This document shows positions 32,253 to 41,153 of a stretch of DNA of 64,000 bases, piece after piece. Position 1 is the stretch's first letter; every line of letters begins with the position of its first letter. The notes under the pieces are model-generated. The model was given only the letters and a program-made list of their open reading frames with translations. It was not told the DNA's origin and made no database searches. A program made the position numbers and the translations under genes. Source of the stretch: DATEPR01 sp036491115 (lineage in GTDB: Bacteria > Actinomycetota > Actinomycetes > Mycobacteriales > Pseudonocardiaceae); the NCBI GenBank assembly GCA_036491115.1, contig DASXCQ010000058.1, forward strand, positions 99,841 through 163,840, given 5' to 3'.

Positions 32253-34709
32253 TCAGCCGCGCAGCACACACAACAGCGAGCACGCGACCGCGGACGAGCT
32301 CGCCGTGGTGATCGGGCTGGTGTCCTGTGGCGAGTTGGCCGGGGTGAACGTCGCCGACGCCGTGTTGGTCAGCGGCAGCAACGACACCAGGATCGACGTG
32401 GAGCAGAACACCTGCCTACTGGCACCCGCGGCGAGGTCCAACGTGCCAGCGGCGGTCCTGCACGCCGGCTCGACACCGTCGTTGATCCGCACGCCCGTCA
32501 CGTCGATCGGACCGTTGTTGGTGACGGTGATCCGCCACCTCGGGTGAGCCAGCAACACGCCGAGCAGGCCCTCGGGTGCCTGTTTCACCCACGGTCCGGC
32601 ACCACCCGGCCCGCAGTCCACCGTGTCGTTCGACGCGCAGATCTCCTTGTTGACGGTCACGTTCGGCGCGCAGCCGACGCCCGGCGCGACACCGAGTCGG
32701 ACCGTGTTGGACGTGAAGTCACCGGTGGTGTCCGTGCCGTTCGCGGTGTCCGTGACCCCGGTGACCGTGCACGTGGACGCGACGGTGGTCTCGAAGCACA
32801 TCTGCGGTGGGTCACCGAGGAACGACACGACGACGTGCGGCTGGTTGCCGCCGGCGAAGTCGTCGCTGTTGCGCAGCACCAGGTGCACCGACACGTCGAT
32901 GTTCGGATGCTGGGTCACCGAGATGCCGGACAGGTCGAGTGTGCCGTCCGGGGCGAACACCGGGGTGGCGATCTCGGTGCCGTCCGGGTCGGTCACGTCC
33001 GCGGTGGACGAGCCGAGGTCGACGTTGGCCAGGTTGACGCCCTCCAGGCCGGCGTCGGTGTAGCCGTGGATGTGGGTGGTGCCGCCGTCGCAGTAGAAGC
33101 CGGACGGAGCCAGCGCCACCGAAGCTCCGCTGTGGACGCACGGCGAGGCGCCGGTGGTCGGGTCCTCGGAGAACAGGAACCCCGCGTCACCCAGCCCGAA
33201 CAGGCACTGCGTGGTCGCGTCGAAGGAGTATCCGTAGTCACGGGTGGCGCCACCGTTGACGCTCGGATGTGTTGCGGGTGCCGGGAAGCCGACGCACGGG
33301 GACGCGGTCGTCCAGTCGTAGCAGACGGTCGCGCCGGGGATGGTGCCCCAGGCGCCGAAGTAGCTCTTCAGGTCGCCGCCGGGTGCCCTGGCCGTCTCGG
33401 CGTTCCACGTGTCGTTCCCGCCGGGCACCGCGCGGAACACGCCGGGATCGGCCAGCGGGGAGCCATCGATCGCGTAGCACGACGTCGTGGTCTGGCCGGA
33501 CGTGGTGGAACAGACGCCGATCGCGTTGCCCGCGGTGTCGAAGTCGTCGTAGACGTTGAACGTGCCGCCGACGTTGGGCGAGCCGGCGGTGTGCGCGGCG
33601 GACCAACCGGTGCACGCGGCCGTCGTGGTCGGGTCGAAGCAGCCGATCAGGCCGGAGCCGCCCGCGTTCGACGAGATGAACACCTTGCCCTGCGCCACGG
33701 TCACCGAGCCCATGAAGTTGCCGTTCGCGCCGATCCGGTTGCCCGGCACGACCGAGGCGAACGGCTCGCCTGCGCACGGCAGCTGGGACGACATCGTCAG
33801 GCACAGGGTCGCGCCGTCCGTGCCGACGCCGTACAGGTTGCCGCCCTGGACGACGAACCCGGACTCGGTGCCGTTGGCCGCACTCTCCAGCGGCACGTAG
33901 CCGCAGTTGGCCTGCGTGTCCGTGTTCAGGCAGCCGACACCCGTCGAGCCGGCGACGATGGCCGGGTAGTAGACCACGCCGGGCCGGTTCGGGTCCTGCG
34001 CGTACTGCGGTGTCAGCGTGCTCGCGATGTCACCGGTCGAGCCGCTGCCCAGCGGGCCGACGGCGGTGTTCAGCGGCCGGGGCCACGGTCCGCCGGCACA
34101 CGGCTGGCCGGTGGTGAGGTCGGAGCAGACCACCTTCGGGGCCACGGCGTTCAGGTGGTGGTAGATGTTCCATGCCTCGACCTCGCCGGACGGCGTGCGG
34201 TGGATGATCGGCGTGAAGCCGTCGCCGCCGGTCGCGGTCGGCGTGGGCTGTACAGGTGCGAGGAGCAGGTTGCCCAGGTTGGTGCCGCCCTGCCGGGCCG
34301 TCGGGTTCGTGGCGCGGACCGCGACGGTGGCGGTGCCGGGGTCCGCGGTGCCGAACGTGGTTCCGTCGGTGGAGAACGACGGCGACCAGCCCGGTGGCAC
34401 CTGGAGTGAACCGGGCACGTAGGCCTGATCGGTTCCCGCCGCGTCGACCGGGTCGGTGATGGTGGCCGTTCCCGGCCCGGACGAATCGTTGTCGCTGTAG
34501 TCGAGTACCCATTTCACGGTGTCGCCGTGTCCGACCGGATCGGCGCCGGGATGGGTCACGTCCTGTGCGGACTTGGTGAGCGCGGACGGATCGGCGGCCG
34601 GCGCGGACAGTGCTGGAGCCGGTGCCGTCACCGCCAACGCGGCGACCGTGGCGCCGACGCCCAGCACGGCAAACGCGCGCATCGCTGGGCGCGCGGATCT
34701 TCGCTGCAT
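32253..34709 (-). CDS. large secreted protein with repeated cysteine pairs and a DUF11-like C-terminus
   Basis: This 818-residue protein has a signal peptide ending near residue 36. An N-terminal DUF11-like beta domain (DPVGHGDTVKWVLDYSDNDS) follows. A central region of about 420 residues then repeats blocks of roughly 45-80 residues, each with a cysteine pair 8-10 residues apart: CSDLTTGQPC, CLNTDTQANC, CLTMSSQLPC, CFDPTTTAAC, CSTTSGQTTTSC and CYDWTTASPC. The spacing suggests blades of a beta-propeller, each pinned by a disulfide. The C-terminal third resembles cell-surface conserved-repeat domains (WRITVTNNGPIDVTGVRIND). There is no LPXTG anchor. Function is unknown; an adhesin or surface-layer role is possible. 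Confidence 0.75.
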   Translation of the reverse strand: MQRRSARPAMRAFAVLGVGATVAALAVTAPAPALSAPAADPSALTKSAQDVTHPGADPVGHGDTVKWVLDYSDNDSSGPGTATITDPVDAAGTDQAYVPGSLQVPPGWSPSFSTDGTTFGTADPGTATVAVRATNPTARQGGTNLGNLLLAPVQPTPTATGGDGFTPIIHRTPSGEVEAWNIYHHLNAVAPKVVCSDLTTGQPCAGGPWPRPLNTAVGPLGSGSTGDIASTLTPQYAQDPNRPGVVYYPAIVAGSTGVGCLNTDTQANCGYVPLESAANGTESGFVVQGGNLYGVGTDGATLCLTMSSQLPCAGEPFASVVPGNRIGANGNFMGSVTVAQGKVFISSNAGGSGLIGCFDPTTTAACTGWSAAHTAGSPNVGGTFNVYDDFDTAGNAIGVCSTTSGQTTTSCYAIDGSPLADPGVFRAVPGGNDTWNAETARAPGGDLKSYFGAWGTIPGATVCYDWTTASPCVGFPAPATHPSVNGGATRDYGYSFDATTQCLFGLGDAGFLFSEDPTTGASPCVHSGASVALAPSGFYCDGGTTHIHGYTDAGLEGVNLANVDLGSSTADVTDPDGTEIATPVFAPDGTLDLSGISVTQHPNIDVSVHLVLRNSDDFAGGNQPHVVVSFLGDPPQMCFETTVASTCTVTGVTDTANGTDTTGDFTSNTVRLGVAPGVGCAPNVTVNKEICASNDTVDCGPGGAGPWVKQAPEGLLGVLLAHPRWRITVTNNGPIDVTGVRINDGVEPACRTAAGTLDLAAGASRQVFCSTSILVSLLPLTNTASATFTPANSPQDTSPITTASSSAVACSLLCVLRG

Positions 34710-34996
34710 TGTCTCCTCATTCCCACGACGATCGGAATGGAATGCGGACGTCCGGTTGCCGATATTAGGAACGCCCGGAATGACAAAGCAACGACCATCA
34801 CCGACTCGCCGACGCCGGCCATCCGTCCAGAGTAGTCACACCCGGTTTCGGTACCCGTCAGGAATAATCACTGGGCAACACGATATCTCCGATACGGACC
34901 CGATTCGTTTCGCACAGCCTCTGGTCGCGCACTCCGACCTGCGACATCGGGCGGCCACCGATGCCGGAAGGCGCATTCCGGACCGGGTGCGGTCGG

Positions 34997-35527
34997 TCAC
35001 GTGACATGGTTCGCGATGGCTCTCGCGCACGCCAGGGCCTCGGTGTGGGTGGTGTCCACCTCGACGTCGTAGTCGACGCCCTGGTGCACCACACCGGCCT
35101 GGGCGGCGGCCATGCCTCGGACCCGGTCGCCTCTGGCGATCTCCCTGCCCTCGGCCACGTCCGCCGAGCACCGGACGCCCACCCACAGGACGTCCAACCC
35201 GGCCAACGCCCGTCGCATCCGTTGCTGCGACGCCCCTCCGCCGAGGAACACGTCGTCGATCACCACCCGCGCACGCGCCCGCACGGTCGCGGCGATGCCC
35301 GCCAGCCACGCCGTCTCCAACGCCCGGAAGTCCGACCCGATGTTGACGCCGCCGTCGGGCGCGAACTCGATGCCGCCGTCCGAGGCCCGCATCGACACCG
35401 GCATGGCGTCGATCAGCATGTCGACGCCCAGGACCAGCCACGGAACGGGCAGGACCGCCTGCAGGCAACGCGCGATCCCGGACTTACCCGAGCTGGACCC
35501 GCCGTTGAGCACGATGACGTCTGTCAC
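34997..35527 (-). CDS. chloramphenicol phosphotransferase-like P-loop protein
   Basis: The 176-residue product from GTG 35527 has Walker A GGSSSGKS (residues 9-16) and the CPT-family layout, with an LGVDMLIDAMP strand, VVIDDVFLGG and VGVRCSADVAEGREIARGDR (lid region). The family includes chloramphenicol 3-O-phosphotransferase of S. venezuelae and many unassigned relatives. Resistance cannot be claimed from this alone. It follows the lipoprotein gene by 14 bases on the same strand. The 287 bases upstream of 34996 (34710-34996) hold no gene that I can see. Confidence 0.75.
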   Translation of the reverse strand: MTDVIVLNGGSSSGKSGIARCLQAVLPVPWLVLGVDMLIDAMPVSMRASDGGIEFAPDGGVNIGSDFRALETAWLAGIAATVRARARVVIDDVFLGGGASQQRMRRALAGLDVLWVGVRCSADVAEGREIARGDRVRGMAAAQAGVVHQGVDYDVEVDTTHTEALACARAIANHVT

Positions 35528-35541
35528 CGGGCCACCGTAGG

Positions 35542-36531
35542 TCAGGGCCGAGGCAGTTTCGACCACAGGGTCGTCGCGACCTTCTCGGCCACCTGACATG
35601 CCATGGCCGGGTCGTCGCCGTTGGTGGTCACGGTGAGTTCGGCGATCTCCTTCAGCCCTTGACCGCCCGAGTAGGGCCGCACCGCAACGTCGAGATAGCA
35701 GGTCTGGTCCGCCTGGTCGTCGGTCCGCAGCGTGGACCGGCCGCCGACCGACACGATCTTGTCGGTCGAGGGATCGGCCACCGTGGGGGCCGGGGAGACC
35801 TGGAAGGCCAGGTTCACCGTGTCGATGGAGAGGTTGTCCGACGTCCAGTCGCACTCGTGGTGCTGCGGGTACTCGGTGGCGGCCGCGTCGGTGAGCCCCG
35901 CCGACGCGAGCGCGGCCGTCGGCGCCAGGCCGCACGGGTCGACGGAGCCGAGCGAACCGGCGGTGTAGTGGCGGTGCGTCAACCCGCCCGCGACCAGTTT
36001 CGCCGCCACGTCGCGGCCCACCTGCTCGGCGATGGGGCACGGCTTCGTCGACCCGCTGACCGGACCGACCTCCACGTCGAACAGGTACGAGTCGGCGAAC
36101 GCCACCTGGTTGCCGCAGTAGCCCTGCGGCGGTTCGGTGTCCTCGTACAGCGCCATCCCGCCGCTCAGTTGGGTGACCAGGTGACCGACGTGCTCGGTCC
36201 CGGCCTCCAGCGGTCCGACGGACACCGAACTGTCCGTGCCGCCCGGCAGGCGCAGGTCCACGATGCACGTGTCGAACGGCATCACGTCGTCGTCCACCTT
36301 CGCGTGCAGGGTCGACGGCAGCGCACCCAGATCGAGCGTGCTGCACGGGTCCACCGTCGCCGCGGCACCGAAGACGTGTGCCGCGAACAGTTGTGGCGTG
36401 GGTGGTGTCGACGGTGTCGTCGTGGGCGGCGTGGCGGTGGTCTCGGGCGCGGTGGCACCCAGCGTCATCGGGCCACACGCGGCCGACGACACCAGCGCAG
36501 CACAGAGCACGACGACAATCGGTCGGCGCAT
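35542..36531 (-). CDS. lipoprotein with two DUF3558-like domains
   Basis: This 329-residue lipoprotein has a signal peptide and lipobox SSAAC (Cys19), then a Thr/Pro-rich linker. Two similar beta-rich domains follow, each with a DPCSTL/DPCGLA start and an internal Cys that probably forms a disulfide (CIVDLRLPGG and CDWTSDNLS). The layout resembles tandem DUF3558 lipoproteins of actinomycetes. Function is unknown. It is divergent from the XRE regulator at 36618, with 86 bases between; an AAATATATTC stretch at about 36546 may hold -10 elements. Confidence 0.75.
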   Translation of the reverse strand: MRRPIVVVLCAALVSSAACGPMTLGATAPETTATPPTTTPSTPPTPQLFAAHVFGAAATVDPCSTLDLGALPSTLHAKVDDDVMPFDTCIVDLRLPGGTDSSVSVGPLEAGTEHVGHLVTQLSGGMALYEDTEPPQGYCGNQVAFADSYLFDVEVGPVSGSTKPCPIAEQVGRDVAAKLVAGGLTHRHYTAGSLGSVDPCGLAPTAALASAGLTDAAATEYPQHHECDWTSDNLSIDTVNLAFQVSPAPTVADPSTDKIVSVGGRSTLRTDDQADQTCYLDVAVRPYSGGQGLKEIAELTVTTNGDDPAMACQVAEKVATTLWSKLPRP

Positions 36532-36617
36532 GCCGAATACCCCCAGAAATATATTCGTGTGATCGCCCCGACGCTGGTCGTACGGTACCTCACGCCCGGG
36601 AATGGCAGTCTGGGTAC

Positions 36618-37193
36618 GTGGACGATCTGGACGAGGTGCTCACCGGTGTCGGGCCGAGGTTGCGGGCGCTGCGCCAGCGGCGGGACGTCACCCTCGCCGA
36701 ACTGGCCGAGGCGACCGGCATCTCGGAGAGCACACTCTCCCGGCTGGAGACCGGCGAACGGCAGCCGACGCTGAAACTGCTGCTTCCCCTGGCCCGAGCC
36801 CACCGAGTCGCGCTGGACGAACTCGTCGGCGCACCGGAGACCGGCGACCCGCGCGTGCACATCCGCCCGATCCGTCGCGGCGGACTGACGTTGATGCCGT
36901 TGAGTCGCCGAGCCGGTGGGGTGCAGGCGTTCAAGATGATCATCCCGGCGAAACTGCGGGACGCCGAGCCCGATCCGCGCAGGCACGCCGGATACGAGTG
37001 GCTCTACGTGCTCAGCGGGCGCCTGCGGTTCGTCCTCGGTACCCAGGATCTGGTGCTCACCGCGGGCGAGGCGGCCGAGTTCGACACGCACGTGCCGCAC
37101 TGGATGGGCAACGCGGCCGATGCCGCCGTGGAACTGCTGGTCCTGTTCGGCCCGCAGGGCGAACGCGCCCATCTGCGGGCCCGCACCACGTGA
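36618..37193 (+). CDS. XRE-family regulator with cupin domain
   Basis: The 191-residue product from GTG 36618 has a Cro/CI helix-turn-helix (about 12-68, LRALRQRRDVTLAELAEATG and TLSRLETGERQPTLKLLLPL) and a C-terminal cupin (about 90-185, with GYEWLYVLSGRLRFVLG). The combination is typical of HTH_3-cupin regulators of amino-acid, polyamine or sulfur metabolism. The ligand is unknown. The ankyrin gene starts 13 bases after the stop, so they may be co-transcribed. Confidence 0.85.
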   Translation: MDDLDEVLTGVGPRLRALRQRRDVTLAELAEATGISESTLSRLETGERQPTLKLLLPLARAHRVALDELVGAPETGDPRVHIRPIRRGGLTLMPLSRRAGGVQAFKMIIPAKLRDAEPDPRRHAGYEWLYVLSGRLRFVLGTQDLVLTAGEAAEFDTHVPHWMGNAADAAVELLVLFGPQGERAHLRARTT

Positions 37194-37206
37194 GTTAGCG
37201 TGGCCC

Positions 37207-37788
37207 ATGGACCTCGTCGGGCTACTGGTGGCCGTCGCGGCCGGTGACCGCCCGGCCGTCACGGCGTCGCTGGACGCCGAACCGTCGTTGGTGACGGCAC
37301 GCCTGGCCAGCCTGGACGAGTTCTTCATCACCGAGTGCCATGCCCAGGTCTACGCGGGCGACACCGCGCTGCACGCCGCCGCGTTCGCCTACGACCTCGA
37401 GACCGCTCGAGATCTGGTGGCACGCGGCGCCGATGTCCGCGCCCGCAACCGCAGGGGTGCGGAACCCTTGCACGCGGCGGTAATCGGCGTGCCCGGCGGG
37501 ACGAACTGGGACCCGGCGCGGCAACGGGCGATCATCGAGTACCTCATCGAGGCGGGCGCCGACCCGAACGCCACCGCGCGGGGCGGGGTCACGCCGCTGC
37601 ACCGAGCCGTCCGGAACCGATGCTCGGCCGCCGTGGCCGCGTTGCTGCGCGCGGGCGCCGACCCTCGCCGGACCAACGACCACGGCTCGACACCGGTCGA
37701 TCTGGCCCGCTGGACGACAGGGCGCGGTGGCACGGGCTCCGATGCGGCCAGGGTGGAACAGGAGGTCATCGTCGACCTGCTCGGCTAG
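37207..37788 (+). CDS. ankyrin-repeat protein
   Basis: This 193-residue soluble protein has about four ankyrin repeats. Typical helix-turn-helix hallmarks are GDTALHAAAFAYDLETARDL, GAEPLHAAVIG, GADPNATARGGVTPLHRAV and GADPRRTNDHGSTPVDLA. It is a protein-interaction scaffold with no catalytic domain. It follows the XRE-cupin gene closely, and its stop overlaps the convergent methyltransferase gene by four bases (37785-37788). Confidence 0.85.
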   Translation: MDLVGLLVAVAAGDRPAVTASLDAEPSLVTARLASLDEFFITECHAQVYAGDTALHAAAFAYDLETARDLVARGADVRARNRRGAEPLHAAVIGVPGGTNWDPARQRAIIEYLIEAGADPNATARGGVTPLHRAVRNRCSAAVAALLRAGADPRRTNDHGSTPVDLARWTTGRGGTGSDAARVEQEVIVDLLG

Positions 37789-38420
37789 CGGTTGCGGACC
37801 ACCCGCACCACGTTGTCGCCACGCACCCCGTGCTGCCCCTCCGGCCCGTCGTGCTGGCGCTCGACCAGTTCGGTCAGCGCCACGGTCCAGCCGTCCGGCA
37901 GGTCGAGCGCGCGCAGGATCTCGTCGATGGTCGGGAACCGGTAGTCGTGCGGCGGTGTCTCCACCCAGGTCGGCCAGCCGGCGTGGCTGACGATCAGCAG
38001 CGTCCCACCGGGCCCCACCGCACCGGCCGCGCGCCGCAGGATCGCCTCCCACTCCCCGGGTCCCGCGACCGGCGACTGGAGGAACTGCGCCGACACCAGG
38101 TCGAACGCCCCCTCCGGAATCGACCGGGACAGGTCGTGCCGCACCCATTCGATCCGGTCCCGCAGGCCCGCCGTGTCCGCGTGCGCTGCGGCCCTGCCCA
38201 GCGCGGTCGCCGAGATGTCGACGGCCGTCACCCGCCAGTCGTGCCGGGCCAACCACACCGCGTCAGCGCCCTCACCGCAGCCCAGATCCATGGCCGATCC
38301 CGCCGGTAGCGCCTCGATCTCCCGCACCAGCAACGGATTCGGCCGTCCACTCCACACGGCGTCCCGCTCCTGGTAGAAGCCTTCCCAGAACTGCTCAGCA
38401 CTCGTGCTCGTGTCCGTCAC
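37785..38420 (-). CDS. SAM-dependent methyltransferase
   Basis: The 211-residue product from GTG 38420 carries a class I Rossmann methyltransferase fold. Motif I is MDLGCGEGADAVWLA at about residue 44, an acidic residue binding the ribose follows in VTAVDIS, and motif IV-like sequence is FDLVSAQFLQ. It resembles small thiopurine/tellurite-type methyltransferases, and the substrate is unknown. An N-terminal extension in the same frame upstream of 38420 looks non-coding. It is 61 bases from the GNAT gene's stop on the same strand. Confidence 0.82.
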   Translation of the reverse strand: MTDTSTSAEQFWEGFYQERDAVWSGRPNPLLVREIEALPAGSAMDLGCGEGADAVWLARHDWRVTAVDISATALGRAAAHADTAGLRDRIEWVRHDLSRSIPEGAFDLVSAQFLQSPVAGPGEWEAILRRAAGAVGPGGTLLIVSHAGWPTWVETPPHDYRFPTIDEILRALDLPDGWTVALTELVERQHDGPEGQHGVRGDNVVRVVRNR

Positions 38421-38481
38421 GACGCCATCATGTGCCACGGTTGCGGATCCGGCGACATTTCTTGCCGAATCGGCAACGCGG

Positions 38482-39042
38482 TCAGTCCAGCGACAGCCGC
38501 ACGACGGCACGGGACGCGCTGGGCCGGGCGATCTCGACGAAACCTGCGTTCAGGTACATCGGCAGCGGTCCCTGGAACAGCCCGGACGAGCCGGTCGGCC
38601 GCACCGCCGGATCGACCGGGTACGCCTCCACGATGCGGCCGCCGTGCCGCCGCGCGAAGTCCACCACGGCCGACAACAGCTCGGCGGCCACACCCTGCCG
38701 CCGGTGGCCGACCCGCACCACGAAACAGGTGACCGACCACAACCCTGGCTCGTCCTGGGTGGCCTGCGCGCCCCGCATGTGGACCAGCCGGGGATAGTCA
38801 CCGCGCGGTGCGACCGCACACCAGCCGATCGGGCGGTCGTCGGCGTAGGCGAGCACGCCGTGCGGCGCCTCGGCGGTGGTCACCTGGCGGTACATCGCGG
38901 CCCGGTTGCCCACCCGGTCGTCGTGCCGGTAAGGGCCGTCGGAGCGGTAGTACTGGCACCAGCACCGCGATGGATCGCCCCGCTCCCCCAGCAGTTCCGC
39001 CAGGTCGTCCCACCGGTCCGCGGTGGCGTCCCGAATCTCCAT
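38482..39042 (-). CDS. GNAT-family acetyltransferase
   Basis: This 186-residue protein has the acetyl-CoA binding motif VRVGHRRQGVAAELL (R/Q-x2-G-x-G/A) at about 111-125 and the C-terminal LPMYLNAGFVEIARPS. The N-terminal segment RCWCQYYRSD with two cysteines is typical of a subgroup annotated near heme or cysteine proteins. The acceptor is unknown. It is divergent from the RidA gene, with 70 bases between starts. Confidence 0.82.
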   Translation of the reverse strand: MEIRDATADRWDDLAELLGERGDPSRCWCQYYRSDGPYRHDDRVGNRAAMYRQVTTAEAPHGVLAYADDRPIGWCAVAPRGDYPRLVHMRGAQATQDEPGLWSVTCFVVRVGHRRQGVAAELLSAVVDFARRHGGRIVEAYPVDPAVRPTGSSGLFQGPLPMYLNAGFVEIARPSASRAVVRLSLD

Positions 39043-39112
39043 GGGGCACGATAGCGCCGCCCCACCACAAATCGATGGGGTGTGGCGTCGTGAGCTGGCA
39101 CAATCCGGCGCC

Positions 39113-39505
39113 ATGGCCGTGCACCTGATCCGCAGCAGGACGCTCTACCCCGACGCCCCCTACGCCTACGCCGCAACGAATCCGGACGCGAGCCTGGTGT
39201 TCACCGCCGGTGCCTGCCCGCTGGACGAGCACGGCACGGTCGTCGCCCCGGGTGACATCGCCGCGCAGACCCGCCGGGCGCTGGCCAATCTGCGGACCGC
39301 GCTGGCCGACTCGAAGACGACGTTCCGGCACGTCGTCAAGACCACCGTCTACGTGGCCAGCAGCGACCGGGCCGATCTGGTCACGGCGTGGAACGAGGTG
39401 GCCGCCGCGTTCGGTGACCACGACGCGCCCAGCACCCTGCTCGGCGTCGCCGTCCTCGGTTACCCCGACCAGCTCGTCGAGATCGAGGCCGTCGCCGCCC
39501 GCTGA
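39113..39505 (+). CDS. RidA/YjgF-family enamine deaminase
   Basis: This 130-residue protein is a RidA relative: LVFTAGACPLDEHGTVVAPG, a QTRRALANLRTALADSKTTF helix and VVKTTVYVASSDRADLVTAW. It lacks the exact R-x-x-x-E signature of the best characterised enamine deaminases, though VEIEAVAA ends as usual. Relatives remove reactive enamine intermediates of PLP enzymes. It is a single gene between the GNAT and haemoglobin genes. Confidence 0.85.
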   Translation: MAVHLIRSRTLYPDAPYAYAATNPDASLVFTAGACPLDEHGTVVAPGDIAAQTRRALANLRTALADSKTTFRHVVKTTVYVASSDRADLVTAWNEVAAAFGDHDAPSTLLGVAVLGYPDQLVEIEAVAAR

Positions 39506-39523
39506 CCTCCGGTTGACTGAACG

Positions 39524-39982
39524 TCACTCGCCCGGGTCGCCTGCCCAGTTCCAGTGCGGGACCTCGCGCAGCGGGTGCAGTTCGTCGTCCGTCGTGGCGT
39601 GGGAGTTCTGCATCGCCACGTGCGAGCCGAACTCGACGTGTTCGGCCAGCGCGGTGCGGAAGGGCTTGTCGTCCGGCAGGCCGGCCTGGTCGGCCGCGGC
39701 CAGGTAGAGGTCGACGAACCGCTGCCGCTGTTCCTCGGTGATGTGCAGACCCCGGTGGACGTCGATCAGGTGGCGGAAGCCGATCTGTTCGGTGAACCTG
39801 GCAGGCCCGCCGAACGACTCGGCGTCGAACGCGGTCAGGTGGTCGACATGCTCCGGCTTTCCCTTGCCGAACAAGGGAATCAGCATCGGGTCTGCCAGTA
39901 CGCCGCGGTAGAAGATGTCCACGAACCGGTGAATCACCTGCTCACCGCCCGCGTGCTCGAACATGGTCTCGTGCTCGGTCAT
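39524..39982 (-). CDS. truncated haemoglobin, group II/III
   Basis: This 152-residue globin of the truncated type has the proximal heme His80 in RGLHITEEQ and IFYRGVLADPMLIPLFGKG in the B/E region. The absence of long A and D helices and the pattern PLF...P.H...L fit group II or III. It may bind oxygen or NO. It ends 18 bases from the convergent RidA stop. No partner reductase is beside it. Confidence 0.82.
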   Translation of the reverse strand: MTEHETMFEHAGGEQVIHRFVDIFYRGVLADPMLIPLFGKGKPEHVDHLTAFDAESFGGPARFTEQIGFRHLIDVHRGLHITEEQRQRFVDLYLAAADQAGLPDDKPFRTALAEHVEFGSHVAMQNSHATTDDELHPLREVPHWNWAGDPGE

Positions 39983-40048
39983 GCGCACCCCCGCATCATC
40001 GGCAGGTCGGCACGCTAACACGCGTCTCACATCGCCGCCGGCAACTCG

Positions 40049-41026
40049 TCACGGTTGCCCCGACGCGTCCGTGACCATGCCCCGCAGTGCCGCCTCGGCG
40101 CCTGCCTGGAACCGGCTCGCCGCACCGAGTTCGTCCATCAGCAGCCGCACCCGCCGGCCGACGGTCCGCTCGCTGACCCCCAACTGGCGCCCGATCGCCG
40201 CGTCGCCCAGCCCGGCGGCCAGCAGCGACATCAGTCGACCGGTGTCGTCCGATCGCGCCGGCTCTGTCGCTGTGCCGGGCAGCAGGAACGGCACGGCCTC
40301 CCGCCACACCTGTTCGAAGAAGGCGATCAGCACGGTCAGCATGGTGGAGCGGCGGATGATGACCACCCGGTCGTCGCCGGACTCCTCGCTCAGCGGCAGC
40401 AACGCGGCCGACCGGTCGAAGATCGCGACCTTCACCGGCAGGTCGGCGGCCAGCCTGATCTGCTCGCCCGCCCTGCTCAGCGCGGTCAGCAACTCGGCGC
40501 CCCCGCTGTCGTCCAGGCACGACCGGTCGTAGACGCAGCGCACCGACACACCCCGCGCGAGCAGTGCCAGTTCGGCGGCGCGCTGGGTGGCGTGGCCGGG
40601 TGGCAGCACGTACGGCGGCCGGTCGAACACCAGGATCTCCCGCTGGGCGCTGGACTCCAGGTGCACGAACCGCCGCGCGATGTGGTCCTTGCCGGTGACC
40701 ACCTCGATCAGTTCGTGCGCGTGCTCCGACCGGCCGACGGAGTAGAGGTCCTCGAACGCGGCCACGGCCCGGCGGTGCTCCTCCAGCGCCGTCTCCAGCG
40801 CCCGCTCGTGGCCGCTCATGCCGGTGGACGGCCGCTGCGCGGTGTACGTCGCGGGGCGGGTCGCGCCGGCCGTGACCAGGCCCATGCGCACCAGCCGACC
40901 GGCGGCGGCACGGACCGCGGCGGGCGTGGCGCCGGTGCGGGCCGCGATGGCGGCCGCCGTGAGTCCCGGGGACACCAGGATCGCCCGGTAGGTCTCCTCG
41001 CCGGCATCGTCGAGCAACGTGCTCAC
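40049..41026 (-). CDS. LuxR/TrmB-like transcriptional regulator
   Basis: The 325-residue product from GTG 41026 (with GGGGTGG upstream; GTG 41044 is possible) has an N-terminal winged helix. It is TrmB-like (LTAAAIAARTGATPAAVRAA) and followed by a helical linker. A middle domain with ILVFDRPPYVLPP and VRCVYDRSCL resembles phospholipase-D-type sensor regions. A GerE-type helix-turn-helix lies near the C-terminus (LAAGLGDAAIGRQLGVSERT). Such regulators are often beside secreted peptidase genes; here the peptidase gene is divergent, 128 bases away. It probably controls that gene. Confidence 0.82.
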   Translation of the reverse strand: MSTLLDDAGEETYRAILVSPGLTAAAIAARTGATPAAVRAAAGRLVRMGLVTAGATRPATYTAQRPSTGMSGHERALETALEEHRRAVAAFEDLYSVGRSEHAHELIEVVTGKDHIARRFVHLESSAQREILVFDRPPYVLPPGHATQRAAELALLARGVSVRCVYDRSCLDDSGGAELLTALSRAGEQIRLAADLPVKVAIFDRSAALLPLSEESGDDRVVIIRRSTMLTVLIAFFEQVWREAVPFLLPGTATEPARSDDTGRLMSLLAAGLGDAAIGRQLGVSERTVGRRVRLLMDELGAASRFQAGAEAALRGMVTDASGQP

Positions 41027-41086
41027 AACCACCCCAACCAGCACTGTGACCGGAACCGGACAACGTCAGAATACGACGGACACTTT

Positions 41087-41101
41087 GTTTGACTCACAAA
41101 C
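41087..41101. promoter_or_regulatory. inverted repeat in the regulator/peptidase divergent gap
   Basis: GTTTG (41087-41091) and CAAAC (41097-41101) flank ACTCA. The 127-base gap is otherwise unremarkable apart from the AT-rich stretch here. It is a short candidate site for the adjacent regulator; the arms are too short to exclude chance. Confidence 0.35.
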
Positions 41102-41153
41102 TGTCTTCGCGGGAGCTTGGGAGCCGCAACCGGTACCGGACGCGGGAGGGCAC

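Noticed and set aside
31179..34409. A long plus-strand frame across the anti-sigma gene, the lipoprotein and the Cys-repeat gene
   Set aside because: It overlaps three supported genes in other frames and shows no recognisable domain.
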